A DNA stretch of 64,000 nt from an uncultured Coriobacteriaceae bacterium (GCA_902793465.1 CADBDT010000004.1:152521-216520), one strand, 5' to 3'; shown: positions 50,701-56,712, counted from the first letter of the stretch. Numbers and translations are program-made. The notes: generated by a model not told the origin, from the sequence alone.

Positions 50701-52629
50701 TACGTACAGGGTGACCATGCCACCATAATCAACACTCCTGCCGGCTCTCGCGAGGTCATTTTGCGCAAGGTGGGGCAGGCGAGCAGTGGTAACTATGTTT
50801 CGCTGGCTGGTGCGCGCTTTAGAATCTACAACGACAACGGAACGCAACAGGGTGGTTCCGAGATAACTGTTGGCAGGCCGGACGGCCAAGACTACTACGA
50901 GTCCACGAATCCCTCGGGCATCTATTTCGTGGGTACGCTGCCCTACGGTAAGTACAAGATTGTGGAGACTGCCTATCCTGCGGGTTACGAACCAGTGGGA
51001 TATAACGCGAACGATCCTACGACATGGTTCTATTACTTGCTTACGGTAGACGAGGATGGGTCTCGCATAGAGGGACCCAAGGCGTACGACGGATCCGACC
51101 TCATTCCACCCGAGGCTGCCTATGCCATTGTCCTTAACCCAGAGGGCGTCCATGATGGCGTGTATTACGAAGGACAAGACTCGGTGAACGCGTCGCTTCA
51201 GATGTCCGTGGACGGTGGGAAGAGCTATCGTGCCGTTGAAAGTACGGTGGCTTGGAGCACGAGCAATGCCGCGGTGGTTAGCGTGAGCAATAATGGCACG
51301 CTTACCATTGGCAATGCTGGCACTGCCACCATTACGGCTGTTGGGGCAGACACAGAGGGCAACCCCGTAACCGCGTACAAGCAGATCGAAGTGCGGAAGT
51401 CCGAGGACACCTCCATCTCTACCACAGACCTTAAGGGGATAATTGGTCCATACGGCGTGTTGAGTGCGCCTGGTGTCATTACCTTTACCTACACGGTAAA
51501 CGGACAGCCGGCGTCCCTTGCCGGCCACACGCTGACCTTCGATGGATATGACAGCTCGCTCATCGACGTGAGCGCTGTTCTTGGAGTTGCGACGGTTACT
51601 TACAAGGCGTCTGGCAACACAAGCATAAACGTTAGCTTTGACGGTCAGAAGCTCTATACCGTTAAGGTGGAGGTTGCCGAAGTCGAGCTTAAGACGACCA
51701 GTCTTACAAACAAGACAGCAGGCACGACGGAGCAAAACGCAATCCAAGTTGAATACAAGGTGGGTGGCTCGGACAGGTCGAGCGAGGTTGCTAGTCACCT
51801 AGACTACGAATACGATACCGCGACGTATGGCGTGGCGGAAGTGCTTGTCGACAAGCTTTCGGTGGACTACAAAAAGGCCGGCACAACGCAAGTGGGCGTT
51901 AAGTTTGACGGTACGCAAATTGGCCGGATAACCATTACGGTTAATGAGGCCAATCCCCTTACCGACCTTTCGCGTCTGTTTGACATCAAGCAAGGGACCA
52001 AGGAACTTGTTATTGAGGGGAATACCAGCACGGTGGATGTGTATACGTGGCCAAAAGACGCTGCAGGCGAGTACCTTGCGTCCACAAACTACAATCAGTC
52101 AGAGTCGGTGCGCCAGCTAAACGTTCCTGCCGGACGCGTCTTCGAACAAGACGGCGTGTACTATTACTTCAAAGAGTCGGTTCCCATAAGCTTGGGAGAC
52201 CTCAGCTGGCATAGCCTCAATACGATTAGAGGATGGGGACTCCAAGACAAGATCTTGGTTGTGACTGAGCCTAATGGCGAATCTGACGGGGGTGGATCAT
52301 CCGCTGCGCCTACAGACAATTCCATCGCAACCGCAGAACAGGCGGTTGGTTCGGCAATTGTTGACTGGGCAGATGGCAACACGTGGCACAACTCGTCTGA
52401 CGGAACGTATCTATATGCGAGCAGCAACAGTGACAATTGCGTCGCCCTTGTGTACTACAACGGACACTACTATGTGCCGAAGTCGTATGGTAACGCCACG
52501 AGGCTGGACGCGACGATGTTCGCCGACTCGTTTGAGGTGTCGCATCTGACCGATGGTGTGGAGCACGCCTATTCGCCAGAAAGCAACCCAGGCTGGACGG
52601 TGCCAATTACATGGGTAATGACCCATTAG
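38800..52629 (+). CDS. Giant multi-domain adhesin-like protein with type IV prepilin N-terminus
   Basis: A single uninterrupted frame of 4,609 residues. MKHRRNTSG-FTLTEMLIAVAIMVILMG is a complete prepilin signal (cleavage after Gly9, Glu5 present), followed by a pilin-like helix and domain to ~130. Then: GLUG-type repeats (VGGLVG, ~530-695), a Ser/Thr/Asn-rich linker (~825-935), an unknown region with a repeat ending YRYAFAGWNPDV (~1375), three header-plus-beta-helix modules (headers at Cys1400, Cys2191, Cys2996), CnaB/SpaA-like domains (~3400-4104), a Big2-like domain (~4110-4205) and a unique C-terminus ending ITWVMTH. There is no LPXTG signal or C-terminal anchor. It is likely exported and held by the pilus machinery encoded downstream, as modular tip pilins are in streptococci. 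Identification of individual domains is by motif only. Confidence 0.9.
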   Translation: MKHRRNTSGFTLTEMLIAVAIMVILMGVAFVAVINYQKSMKQLELDRTAREIFVAAQNHLTMAEGQGLLKDADPSNLGEQPAGITNRDEYCFFVAPEGILSQGTSMLVEMLPPFSIDDTVRVGGSYVIKYDAKTATILDVFYSDQSNLSTHTFVAGDYDNLFPGCVGAEQANKDARLNFGGTIIGWYGGDDLGVMTPADLAAPELKVNNAERLEVEVHITDPTPEGVSGPRVQVIMTGDKSGSQRKIADEPLSAFLTEPTKKYILDDITAIGKHFADLWCTDDLLNPSNGVLIPGENITLQAIVYSNETLSTIAKSPKRHTNSLFADVIEDKSKKPTGAEALDANAAKPTMVAQIANIRHLENLDAAISGYDLKSLDEAGATYAKQVGNLRWIGGADAFANKIFADDEGNAASDEQAGKVQIHYLSGDVATTKAGAFAPVNPTSNGESYQLNYDGDGYAVAGVRVDNAAEAGMFGQVTGGSIKNLKLTDFTVVTSGGNAGTLAGTLANTSVQGVAAYDEAATSGGIDARGVTATANAGGLVGTFVQSGSTTGGATSIADSAAAVYVRSTGTSNASAGGLVGATTGTVSVRESHAGGHTVDGLYLREAPSTQNVNKIGRLNVQAQLEAGGLVGKATGTTTIQNSYATCSAYGATVGGLAGSVASGSAISKCYATGFVLGTSGSASLGAFVGTGDGVTFADDQYLAITNQDADPAIQALASGANNNILAADRDLDSYRAFFSTRFSASESLTSAQNKQKAVAYDSTLTRNYNGQYPYKSSGELADANYSAESTHYGDWPSSETNTLNVRGMGAGSTDASTTGAAHGVNVQTAHLAGAGAGSTLALPLIQASETPGLSTDTNKTDGSDASGNSSSSATYATNANGQSFADSRDGGGSTVSVESTNAGSTANDASSSQTSGTTQSGEATAEQGTKTLSKSIKSADGHTYTVSVTYDGSANVPDGAKLEVVELNRLPDDWNDEEKQRTTYKDRPLATERLLDANKFSQRSELLGKTLDMGDDDKLTWSKFFDVSIVADGEKVEPAADVTVEVQTNAVAAQASDALEMARLDGDESARLEVTNETGTKEGEDEKKPEELQARIRAKTGKLGELAIAQVVQKKFGWQLFGSAISVFGPRSVEVTPYEMPLEMSYANGSRLISIVGVTAQPTRSFGTYLWVGSASVEGEQDQTGHVVVNRLYGNNESARLIEKRDQGLASFGAGDLLALLWESDAPTTLRLMSSAVVQPQDDPEDGYSFVMTKSSTALLSQVFEANHIEQGTTDVNSVEVEGANLNLSATQQADSDWLLATDEGFVASATLTVKLVEGESITIAIKPGYGITWNDYDGTLLKTTAVEPDAMPSYGGDNPTRESDDQYRYAFAGWNPDVVAATADATYTARYDATPLICKIGDERFATLNEAMAYAHTNLSGQATIQMLCNYTVAASDAVEILSADHITLTSATGGPYTLTCAADLTSQALFANAGSLSLENVIVDGNSVESSVALVTNTGTLTAGAGATLRNAWSTADGGVVRSTGTVRIEGATLQSNHAANGGAIYAASGSVYVDSGTLSGNVASANGGAIYMQSGTMEIAGGTASGNSAVHGGFAYMANGVVTADGATLESNVATGNGGALYVGAGSLEVASATLQRNQAANGGAVSVDTATLTIGGSAQITGNTASANGGAAYANKGGVTVKESASLAGNTASASGGAIYAQEAEVSISGGALTGNTAATDGGALYAASGVVSVTAGSIQQNIATSGNGGALYAGLGRVTLTGASLTNNTAATNGGAAYVGSGTASVSSIAISQNTATNGSALFVNSGSASLEGGAVVSNNVSTSGGAVGVGSDTARLTFAGNVQVASNKLGSADATQQSNVYLDQNKDTVVNIGSSGVESSASVGVYVADGVLTARGVPGAAFGSYASSSNYTAFTNDRTTSLVARTGSNNKLVWGSPIRVQVRYVASFANGFPPISGARVVYPSNDYYPSTATMGASDIGAALYSNFVSQCPTAGFAGAFASSATLFGEYVTQVKWSTQTNTWSYVRRNGTEVPATEELVLYYSEPTYVSIENNTAFELDLSALSVLGATAINSSETAGYGFVVAKNGATQSTLLPIAANDLKLGANKSIRLLFPGAGGAAYSFTGKYTGSVAEPIHLRRTGETEEYISAWEATTDAGFTRSGTTVATTGSATEIVFGGDKPICKIVAPGNAIGTVAEGQTVGQSEPDASGNVEYLFSTMMQAVAFVQAHETAMTKTSTIQMLVDYLMPGTDAVVVPAGYNLTFTTATSGEFQYEASEGKSRATISRDASNTGSFITATSNDDAGTVLTVSDLNFDGKALVGKGDGGAVNTKNCKTTITNADFSNFNAGNGGAVYANYSTSGGTYVVTDVDRQTFTVTHANFSNCISSSTESRQGGGAIWTNAKHFVLDGGTGGAQIESCTAIDQGGAVFHRIDSGYSAGTTSTIRNYTFTSCEANAAGGMECDAQDVVVEGCSFAHCKSRQRNGGALNIYSRQQAEPSVDCTLRVTSCHFTDCHANKAGSNMAYGGGVRSTAKETTIQDCTFTNVTAVSSGGGISASNKNAASLTVSGCTFSETTSSDKGGAVYCYAKVLVVGDYTKSDNTVVHTSISKGSASGSGGGIYHIVNTFDGSSASLANVTISGCTTPYTGAGVYSGAKTLTIEGGEIYGNTSTGDGAGVWYESGNRKSMTLTLRGANIHNNTAGGHGGGVYTKAAKLVVGARQVGDSTVRTRIANNVAAKQGGGIGYFNYNENSTTSEVTIEQCDITGNRANGKADNNASGGGVYANSGKFSATDCVITGNVAAGSGGGICRDNYNGTFGLIGGQVSGNIAAVLGGGIWTRSSLSAVNASITGNRLSTNDAQSAAGVYIADNMKLIVGTEGASETDTTTIKNNTTASGTASNLRLWEASGNNSTSSVQVHCGLSGEIHVVNAKSVGTQFGSSDIANPAGFVKDTKTGQVPVFTSDDGKLYGAIDRLDESGKKIIWATDPVCKITDPNGELLYFKRSDTSDVLLPAVFDKLDNGKGNGNGNADKKGAFSILKYNRANLKLYYADGTQYGDDVSENEFHVRMLVPEYTANNYIGTNSGNQSVNNTAWMKIVLTTASTTDDDGYPYRGSAGTRATITRGASVAADKSLINALVCVTFTNIVLDGGATGGVQTTANGVLVSNTSSQYTTIEVGQNATLQNGKTTKDGGAVFANFGNVKVNGGTIQNCEAGGKGGAINMESFYKTTGDPVRGMLDILEGSKIEKNTAANGGGVFIGGNARVTMTGGEIANNNATTKGGGIAFDANNNTLYFSGTPTVRNNKLNGTECNVCLDKDTNNFINSNGIEDGASIGIYVSDGTALYDKHGDEGKPFGKYASGTSTSALYGFVNDRNGLVGGLINSGEANTVYWVVVHSLRVSKALQSGLAADASKQFTFVVELLTEAGQVDTSVNKTISGVTFEGGVSRPIRLRGGMYKLLQDLPINQRFRVLEQLDAADAQAFDTTPGTTIEGRIETQTTKQGSERYITDAAFTNTRKTGQLTVSKAVISDEEADKQEGFAFKVTLAGLTEQAANQSYGGLQFTNGESEEFTLTDGQSRTLSGLPSDARFTVEEVLSSDRQSYYTTIPVLTQNNVTLNESPSPSRSQAGLVVEGESQVAFTNRKNISFTVSKQWAESVANQDDLEVDFELYKVKARPGDARWGQTGYDVPDLPDALVDLSYVWEDHVEPTSNVDIGQTFKFFKYNGKYYYFQISGQTYYNENLTAEEFLNAYVRNEDSSPIVMYTGRVWDLDMLKQGIADGTYRIYNNSIWMSTSPDPSGDKVHIAIGDLIFYNNQYYLVAKGADFPLFYYDQNTGEYTFAASGRVGPNNNLRAVEVTGGSQSSGSSSSTEVVIEYSEQATAEGLVNSLTDPEHNYEVTAVPNTAADAVDGGYYTLNADNGWSITFDDLDYRYDYYAVEWHVRPKGDHETELRDNFVTTYDYVQGDHATIINTPAGSREVILRKVGQASSGNYVSLAGARFRIYNDNGTQQGGSEITVGRPDGQDYYESTNPSGIYFVGTLPYGKYKIVETAYPAGYEPVGYNANDPTTWFYYLLTVDEDGSRIEGPKAYDGSDLIPPEAAYAIVLNPEGVHDGVYYEGQDSVNASLQMSVDGGKSYRAVESTVAWSTSNAAVVSVSNNGTLTIGNAGTATITAVGADTEGNPVTAYKQIEVRKSEDTSISTTDLKGIIGPYGVLSAPGVITFTYTVNGQPASLAGHTLTFDGYDSSLIDVSAVLGVATVTYKASGNTSINVSFDGQKLYTVKVEVAEVELKTTSLTNKTAGTTEQNAIQVEYKVGGSDRSSEVASHLDYEYDTATYGVAEVLVDKLSVDYKKAGTTQVGVKFDGTQIGRITITVNEANPLTDLSRLFDIKQGTKELVIEGNTSTVDVYTWPKDAAGEYLASTNYNQSESVRQLNVPAGRVFEQDGVYYYFKESVPISLGDLSWHSLNTIRGWGLQDKILVVTEPNGESDGGGSSAAPTDNSIATAEQAVGSAIVDWADGNTWHNSSDGTYLYASSNSDNCVALVYYNGHYYVPKSYGNATRLDATMFADSFEVSHLTDGVEHAYSPESNPGWTVPITWVMTH
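40400..40880 (+). other. GLUG-type repeat region in the giant protein
   Basis: Several copies of (A/V)GGLVG or AGGLVG followed by a 20-40-residue strand-rich unit (NAGGLVGTF, SAGGLVGAT, EAGGLVGKA, VGGLAGSV), typical of GLUG motifs of bacterial surface adhesins and IgA peptidases. Confidence 0.75.
43230..44400 (+). repeat. Beta-helix repeat block 1 in the giant protein
   Basis: About a dozen units of the form N-x-A-x(3)-GGA-(I/L/A)-Y-(A/V) repeating roughly every 25-30 residues (NHAANGGAIYAAS, NVASANGGAIYMQ, NTASANGGAAYAN, NTAATDGGALYAA). The pattern resembles Chlamydia Pmp-type right-handed beta-helices. It follows the first CKI header. Confidence 0.8.
45740..47560 (+). repeat. Beta-helix repeat block 2 in the giant protein
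   Basis: Longer, more divergent units (GDGGAVNTKNCK, GNGGAVYANYS, QGGGAIWTNAK, GSGGGIYHIVN, GDGAGVWYESG, GHGGGVYTKAA, KQGGGIGYFNYN) with paired Cys in neighbouring turns. It follows the second CKI header. Confidence 0.8.
48240..48800 (+). repeat. Beta-helix repeat block 3 in the giant protein
   Basis: Short block of the same type (KDGGAVFANFG, GKGGAINMESF, ANGGGVFIGGN, TKGGGIAFDAN) after the third CKI header. The closing cap (DGASIGIYVSDG...PFGKYASG) resembles the cap of block 1 (SASVGVYVADG...AFGSYASS). Confidence 0.8.
49000..51110 (+). other. CnaB/SpaA-like domain array in the giant protein
   Basis: Successive beta-sandwich domains: LRVSKALQSGLAADASKQF, GQLTVSKAVISDEEADKQEG, ISFTVSKQWAES and EVILRKVGQASSGNYVSLAG with PYGKYKIVETAYPAGY. 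The Lys near each start and Glu in KIVE/VLE motifs fit isopeptide-bond-forming Cna-B domains, common in Gram-positive pilus shafts. Confidence 0.75.
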
Positions 52630-52649
52630 GAGATAACAAGCATTCGTGG

Positions 52650-52690
52650 AGAGCTCGAGGACGGAGGGTAGCCATCCGTCCTCGAGCTCT
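52650..52690 (+). terminator. Hairpin terminator after the giant pilin gene
   Basis: AGAGCTCGAGGACGGA and TCCGTCCTCGAGCTCT form a perfect 16-bp stem with a 9-base loop, 20 bases after the stop, then CTTAACAGC with a short T-poor tail. Probably ends the pilin operon transcript, although the following gene is in the same direction. The 165 bases between it and the next gene hold AT-rich sequence suggesting a new promoter, not resolved. Confidence 0.75.
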
Positions 52691-52855
52691 TAACAGCAAA
52701 CGAAGTGGTTAAGAGCGTGGGTTCCATGTATGACGCTGCCGCCATCTATCGTGTGCATATATACTGTTCGAAGTATTCAATTCCATGCGATTGTGATACA
52801 GTTCAAATGTTATTTGCTCTTATAAACCGTTCTTTAATCGCAGCGGGGGCATCAC

Positions 52856-54301
52856 ATGAGGTCTGGGCGCACTTTTGCGGTTGCGTTTACGATAATTTGC
52901 TTGCTGGCGGGCACTGTGGCGTTTTTGCCGCAGACAACGTTTGCCTACGAGACTGAGGGGGCTCTTTCCGACCTGGAAGGCAGTGCCTTCGCTATGCGGA
53001 ATGGCCGCTGGTCTTCTGGTTCGGTTTTGTCGAATTCGGCACAAGACTTCCAAAGCCAGCCAAGCGATCTAATGAACATAGCTGGTCAGGCCCAGCAAAC
53101 CAATGCAGATGACCTCCAGGTATCAGACTCGATTTCTGTTGAGGAATGGTACGTGGATGAGCGCAGCGAATACAAAACTATCCTTGACCCCATTCCCATA
53201 ACGTCAGAAACACGAGAGCTCAAGGCGGGGTTCTACATCGTGCGTGAGGATGTGGAGTTGGAGCAGGCCCTGTGGGTAAGTGACAAAGCATACATGATCG
53301 TTGCCAAAGATGCTGTCCTTAGCATTCCTGAGGGCATTCGCGTGAGGAAGGACGCAACCCTTTCGTTATACGCGCAAGGCGATTCAGCTGGATCCTTAGT
53401 AATACGCAAGGGCGTAAAGCGATCCCTTACTGACGAGCAAAAGAAGAAAGAAGACGAGGAGGCCGCGCGCAAGCGGGAGAAAGACCCGTCTTACGTGAAG
53501 CCAGAGCCGCAACTTCTCTATGTATGGCCTTGTCTGGATGTGACGGCGGGAGATCATGAGCCTTGTCCAAACGACGACGAGGACCCAGAGCACGCGCCCA
53601 AGCGCGAAGACAAGCCAAAGCTTAACGACGCCCTTCTTCACAAGGACTATCTAGTTATTCAGCCCGGGGTAACGCACGGTCTGGAGGACAAAGACGGATA
53701 CTATGAGTGCGTGACGTGCGGGCAGACATTTGAGGACCAAGAGTCGCATCTCTCGCTTTCTCCCGAACAAGTACAACAGATCTCTGAGGTTCAGGCTGCC
53801 ACTGGCGGCGGTCTTAGCAGTGAGGCTTCGTCTGCAATCATATCCTTCGACCCTAACGGGGGAGAGGGAAGCATGGAGCCTGTGGAAGTGGATTCGGGGC
53901 AAAGCTTCGAGTTGCCGGAGTGTACGTTTACGCCACCCGAGGGAAAGGTGTTCAGCTCCTGGAGCTTGGGCATGCCTGGGTCTGTGGTAGCGGTTCCTGC
54001 CTCTACCACTGTAAGGGCATGGTGGATCGATGCTCCTTCCGAAAAAGGCGAAGGTGAAAAGCGGGCTGAGGACTCCCAGGGCACCGGAGCGCAGGCGCAG
54101 TCTGGCAGTCAGGCAGATGGATCACAGAATGCGGCAGCCACGTATGCCTCGTCCAACCCGACTTCCGCCTCCTCAAGCACGCAGACTTCTAGCAAAAGCT
54201 CACCTCCAACCGGAGACAGAAGCGTCAAGCATGCCGACACTATGGTGTTGTGCCTGGTAAGCGGTGTGGTCTCTATTGCCCTAGGCAAGGCATGGCGCTA
54301 A
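52856..54301 (+). CDS. Secreted surface protein with variant sortase-type C-terminus
   Basis: A 481-residue protein. A signal peptide (MRSGRTFAVAFTIICLLAGT..., cleavage near 30) leads a mature acidic region with no recognised fold until ~300. A Cys pair, YECVTCGQTF (~285), and LYVWPCLD...EPCPND lie mid-protein. An InlB-B/Listeria-Bacteroides-like repeat, SFDPNGGEGSMEPVEVDSG...FSSWSLG (~325-375), follows. A Ser/Ala/Gln-rich stalk leads to SPPTGDRS, a hydrophobic segment (MVLCLVSGVVSIAL) and KAWR, the layout of a cell-wall sorting signal with Ser for Leu in the LPxTG motif. It is probably a wall-linked partner of the pilus locus. No sortase gene is in the window. Confidence 0.78.
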   Translation: MRSGRTFAVAFTIICLLAGTVAFLPQTTFAYETEGALSDLEGSAFAMRNGRWSSGSVLSNSAQDFQSQPSDLMNIAGQAQQTNADDLQVSDSISVEEWYVDERSEYKTILDPIPITSETRELKAGFYIVREDVELEQALWVSDKAYMIVAKDAVLSIPEGIRVRKDATLSLYAQGDSAGSLVIRKGVKRSLTDEQKKKEDEEAARKREKDPSYVKPEPQLLYVWPCLDVTAGDHEPCPNDDEDPEHAPKREDKPKLNDALLHKDYLVIQPGVTHGLEDKDGYYECVTCGQTFEDQESHLSLSPEQVQQISEVQAATGGGLSSEASSAIISFDPNGGEGSMEPVEVDSGQSFELPECTFTPPEGKVFSSWSLGMPGSVVAVPASTTVRAWWIDAPSEKGEGEKRAEDSQGTGAQAQSGSQADGSQNAAATYASSNPTSASSSTQTSSKSSPPTGDRSVKHADTMVLCLVSGVVSIALGKAWR

Positions 54302-54344
54302 TGCCACGGTGCTACTAACGTAGTCTGACTTCCGCAGTGGATTG

Positions 54345-54380
54345 GCGCCGTTTGCCCAAAGAGAGCTGGGCAAACGGCGC
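54345..54380 (+). terminator. Hairpin terminator after the secreted protein gene
   Basis: GCGCCGTTTGCCCA and TGGGCAAACGGCGC form a perfect 14-bp stem with an 8-base loop (AAGAGAGC), followed by TTGTACGTT. Located 43 bases after the stop codon. Confidence 0.75.
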
Positions 54381-54428
54381 TTGTACGTTAAATGCTGTTA
54401 GACGGCGTGCCTTCGACTGCCCCATGAT

Positions 54429-54687
54429 GAGGTGGGATGCTCGCGACATATCCCGGAGGGAGCATCTTCTACGCGCGCCCCACGCTATCATGAGTTTTCG
54501 CAACAGCTTGCAGGACGGGGTGACGACCAAACGTGTACATTCTTTTCGGTGCTCTTCGTTTCCAACAGGGGTTTTGCTGGGTACGTCGCAAAGAATGTAC
54601 ACCTCATAAAATACGAGGTGTACATTCTTTGGCCGCAGCTTGGCATAATGCCTGTTGACGAAAACTATCGGCGTAAAGAATGTACAC
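54429..54687. repeat. Palindrome island: four alternating copies of AAAGAATGTACAC
   Basis: The 640-base gap before pilB holds no supported gene. GATGCTC/GAGCATC form a small dyad near 54437-54472. From 54533 to 54687 the 13-mer GTGTACATTCTTT occurs in alternating orientation: forward at 54533, reverse at 54590, forward at 54618, reverse at 54675. Inner copies extend to a 16-bp perfect inverted repeat (AAAGAATGTACACCTC / GAGGTGTACATTCTTT); the outer pair extends with AAACG / CGTTT. Could be paired operators of a pilus regulator or a mobile palindromic repeat. The remainder up to 54941 shows nothing firm. Confidence 0.8.
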
Positions 54688-54941
54688 GTTTTGGGCGTTC
54701 GCGTATTGCGGTTGACGTTTCCCAGCCCCCGGAGGGTCGGAACCCTGCCTCGCCAAGCACGATAGCCAACAAATCCTCCCTTCACGGCACCAAACCAGGG
54801 GTTCGTTCCCCTGGTGCACCGAGCCCGAGCAGCGACCATTATTGAATAAGAAAGACCACTGACGCCATATGAGCTATTCGTTAGCATGCAAGTCGTAGTA
54901 CCATACTCGTATTACTGCGCAAACGAAACGGAGCACCACTC

Positions 54942-56648
54942 ATGAAGTTCACGCGACTCGGCGACCTTCTTATAGACGCTGGCGTTATTACCGACGAACA
55001 GCTCGGTCAAGCCCTTGCCAACCAGAAGAAGACCAAACGCCGTCTTGGCGACGAGCTGGTGCAGTCGGGAATCATTACGGAGCGTCAGGTGGTAGATGCC
55101 CTTACCATGCAGCTGGGCATCGACTTCATAGACCTTACCACCACCCAGATTGATCCCGAGATGACCAAGCTCGTGCCCAAGAACCTGGCAAAGCGCTACA
55201 GCGTGGTGCCGGTGCGCACCCGTGGCGACGAGCTTTACCTGGCCATGAGCGACCCGCTCAACTTTATTGCTACCGAAGAGGTTCGTGCGGCGTCGCGCAA
55301 GCGTGTGGTGCCCATGATTGCCATGCAGTCGGGCATCGACCATGCCATAAGCCAGCTGTACGGCACCGAAGGTGCAAAGCGAGCCATCCGCGAGATGCAA
55401 CAGGAGGTTAGCGAGACCTCCCGCGAGCGTTCGGGCATAAAGATTGCGGAGCTGGGCAACGAGAGCGAATCTTCCGCGCCGTCTATCCGCCTTGTGGACA
55501 ACATTATTGAGCGTGGTATTTCTGCGCGTGCGTCCGACATCCACATCGAGCCTATGGAAGACGAGGTCCACGTGCGCATGCGTGTGGACGGCCTGCTTCG
55601 CACCGAGTTCAACATTCCCAAGGAGTTGCAGCAGTCGCTAACCTCGCGCGTAAAGGTAATGTGCAACATGGACGTTACCGAGCGCCGCATACCACAGGAC
55701 GGCCGCGCGATCGTGCGCGTGCGCATGCGCGAGGCGGACCTGCGTGTTTCCACGCTTCCCACCGTGCATGGCGAAAAGATCGTAATGCGAATCCTTGACC
55801 GCGAAAAGAAGCTTAACTCGGCCGAAGAGCTTGGCTTTATGGGAATAAACCTAAAGAGGTACAACTCGCTCCTCAACCTCAAGCAGGGCATTATCCTGCT
55901 GGTGGGACCAACGGGATCGGGCAAGAGTTCCACGCTATTTACCATGATCAGCCGACTCAACACGGAACAGGTAAACATCGTTACGCTGGAGGACCCGGTT
56001 GAGTACAACATCGAAGGCGTCAACCAGGTGCAGGTAAACGAGAAGTCTGGCACCACGTTCGCATCTGGCCTGCGCTCCATCCTGCGCCAGGATCCCGACA
56101 TCATTGCCGTAGGAGAGATTCGCGACCAAGAGACGGCAGACATTGCGTTCCGCTCGGCAGTAACGGGCCACTTGGTCCTTTCCACCTTGCACACAAACGA
56201 TGCGGTAGCAACGCTGGATCGCCTGGACGACATTGGCGTGGAGCCGTACATGGTGTCCACGGCGCTCAAGGGAATCATTTCCCAGCGCCTCGTGCGCCGC
56301 ATATGCCCGCACTGCAAAGAAACGTATATTCCCACCGAAGAGGAAATGCGCTCGATTGGCTTCGACCCCGACGATCCCACGCTTAAGGGTGTTGAGTTCT
56401 CGCGTGGCCGTGGGTGTGCGGAGTGCTACCAAACAGGCTATCGTGGCCGAATAGTAGTGGTGGAAACCCTTACGCTCGACAAGGGCATTAAGCGTGCCCT
56501 TACGGCTAGGGTCTCGCGGCCGGAACTCATGGAAGCGGTAGAGAAGAGCGGGTTCGAACCGATGATAGAAAACTGTCGTAGCCTCGTGCTGCAGGGAATC
56601 ACCACGACCGAAGAGGTCCAGCGCGTGGTATTTGCAACGGAGGAATAG
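54942..56648 (+). CDS. pilB: Type IV pilus assembly ATPase PilB (GspE/PulE family)
   Basis: A 568-residue hexameric extension ATPase. Two N-terminal MshEN-type segments (GDLLIDAGVITDEQLGQAL..., LGDELVQSGIITERQVVDAL), which in other proteins can bind c-di-GMP, precede the core. Walker A is GPTGSGKSS (~323-331); the Asp box VNIVTLEDPVEYNIEG, Walker B ILRQDPDIIAVGEIRD and His box TGHLVLSTLHTNDA follow. Zinc site CPHC (~456) and CAEC (~493) marks PilB/GspE rather than PilT. It starts the pilB-pilT-pilC run and drives pilin polymerisation at the inner membrane face. Confidence 0.94.
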   Translation: MKFTRLGDLLIDAGVITDEQLGQALANQKKTKRRLGDELVQSGIITERQVVDALTMQLGIDFIDLTTTQIDPEMTKLVPKNLAKRYSVVPVRTRGDELYLAMSDPLNFIATEEVRAASRKRVVPMIAMQSGIDHAISQLYGTEGAKRAIREMQQEVSETSRERSGIKIAELGNESESSAPSIRLVDNIIERGISARASDIHIEPMEDEVHVRMRVDGLLRTEFNIPKELQQSLTSRVKVMCNMDVTERRIPQDGRAIVRVRMREADLRVSTLPTVHGEKIVMRILDREKKLNSAEELGFMGINLKRYNSLLNLKQGIILLVGPTGSGKSSTLFTMISRLNTEQVNIVTLEDPVEYNIEGVNQVQVNEKSGTTFASGLRSILRQDPDIIAVGEIRDQETADIAFRSAVTGHLVLSTLHTNDAVATLDRLDDIGVEPYMVSTALKGIISQRLVRRICPHCKETYIPTEEEMRSIGFDPDDPTLKGVEFSRGRGCAECYQTGYRGRIVVVETLTLDKGIKRALTARVSRPELMEAVEKSGFEPMIENCRSLVLQGITTTEEVQRVVFATEE

Positions 56649-56712
56649 CAGCGGGATTTTTGCCAATGTCCCGCAATGCAGGTTTGTAACAGTAGACGAG
56701 AAAGGAAGCCCC

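Noticed and set aside
56540..56580. GGGTTCGAACC-like T-loop sequence suggesting a tRNA
   Set aside because: It is inside the pilB coding region and no acceptor, D or anticodon arms surround it.
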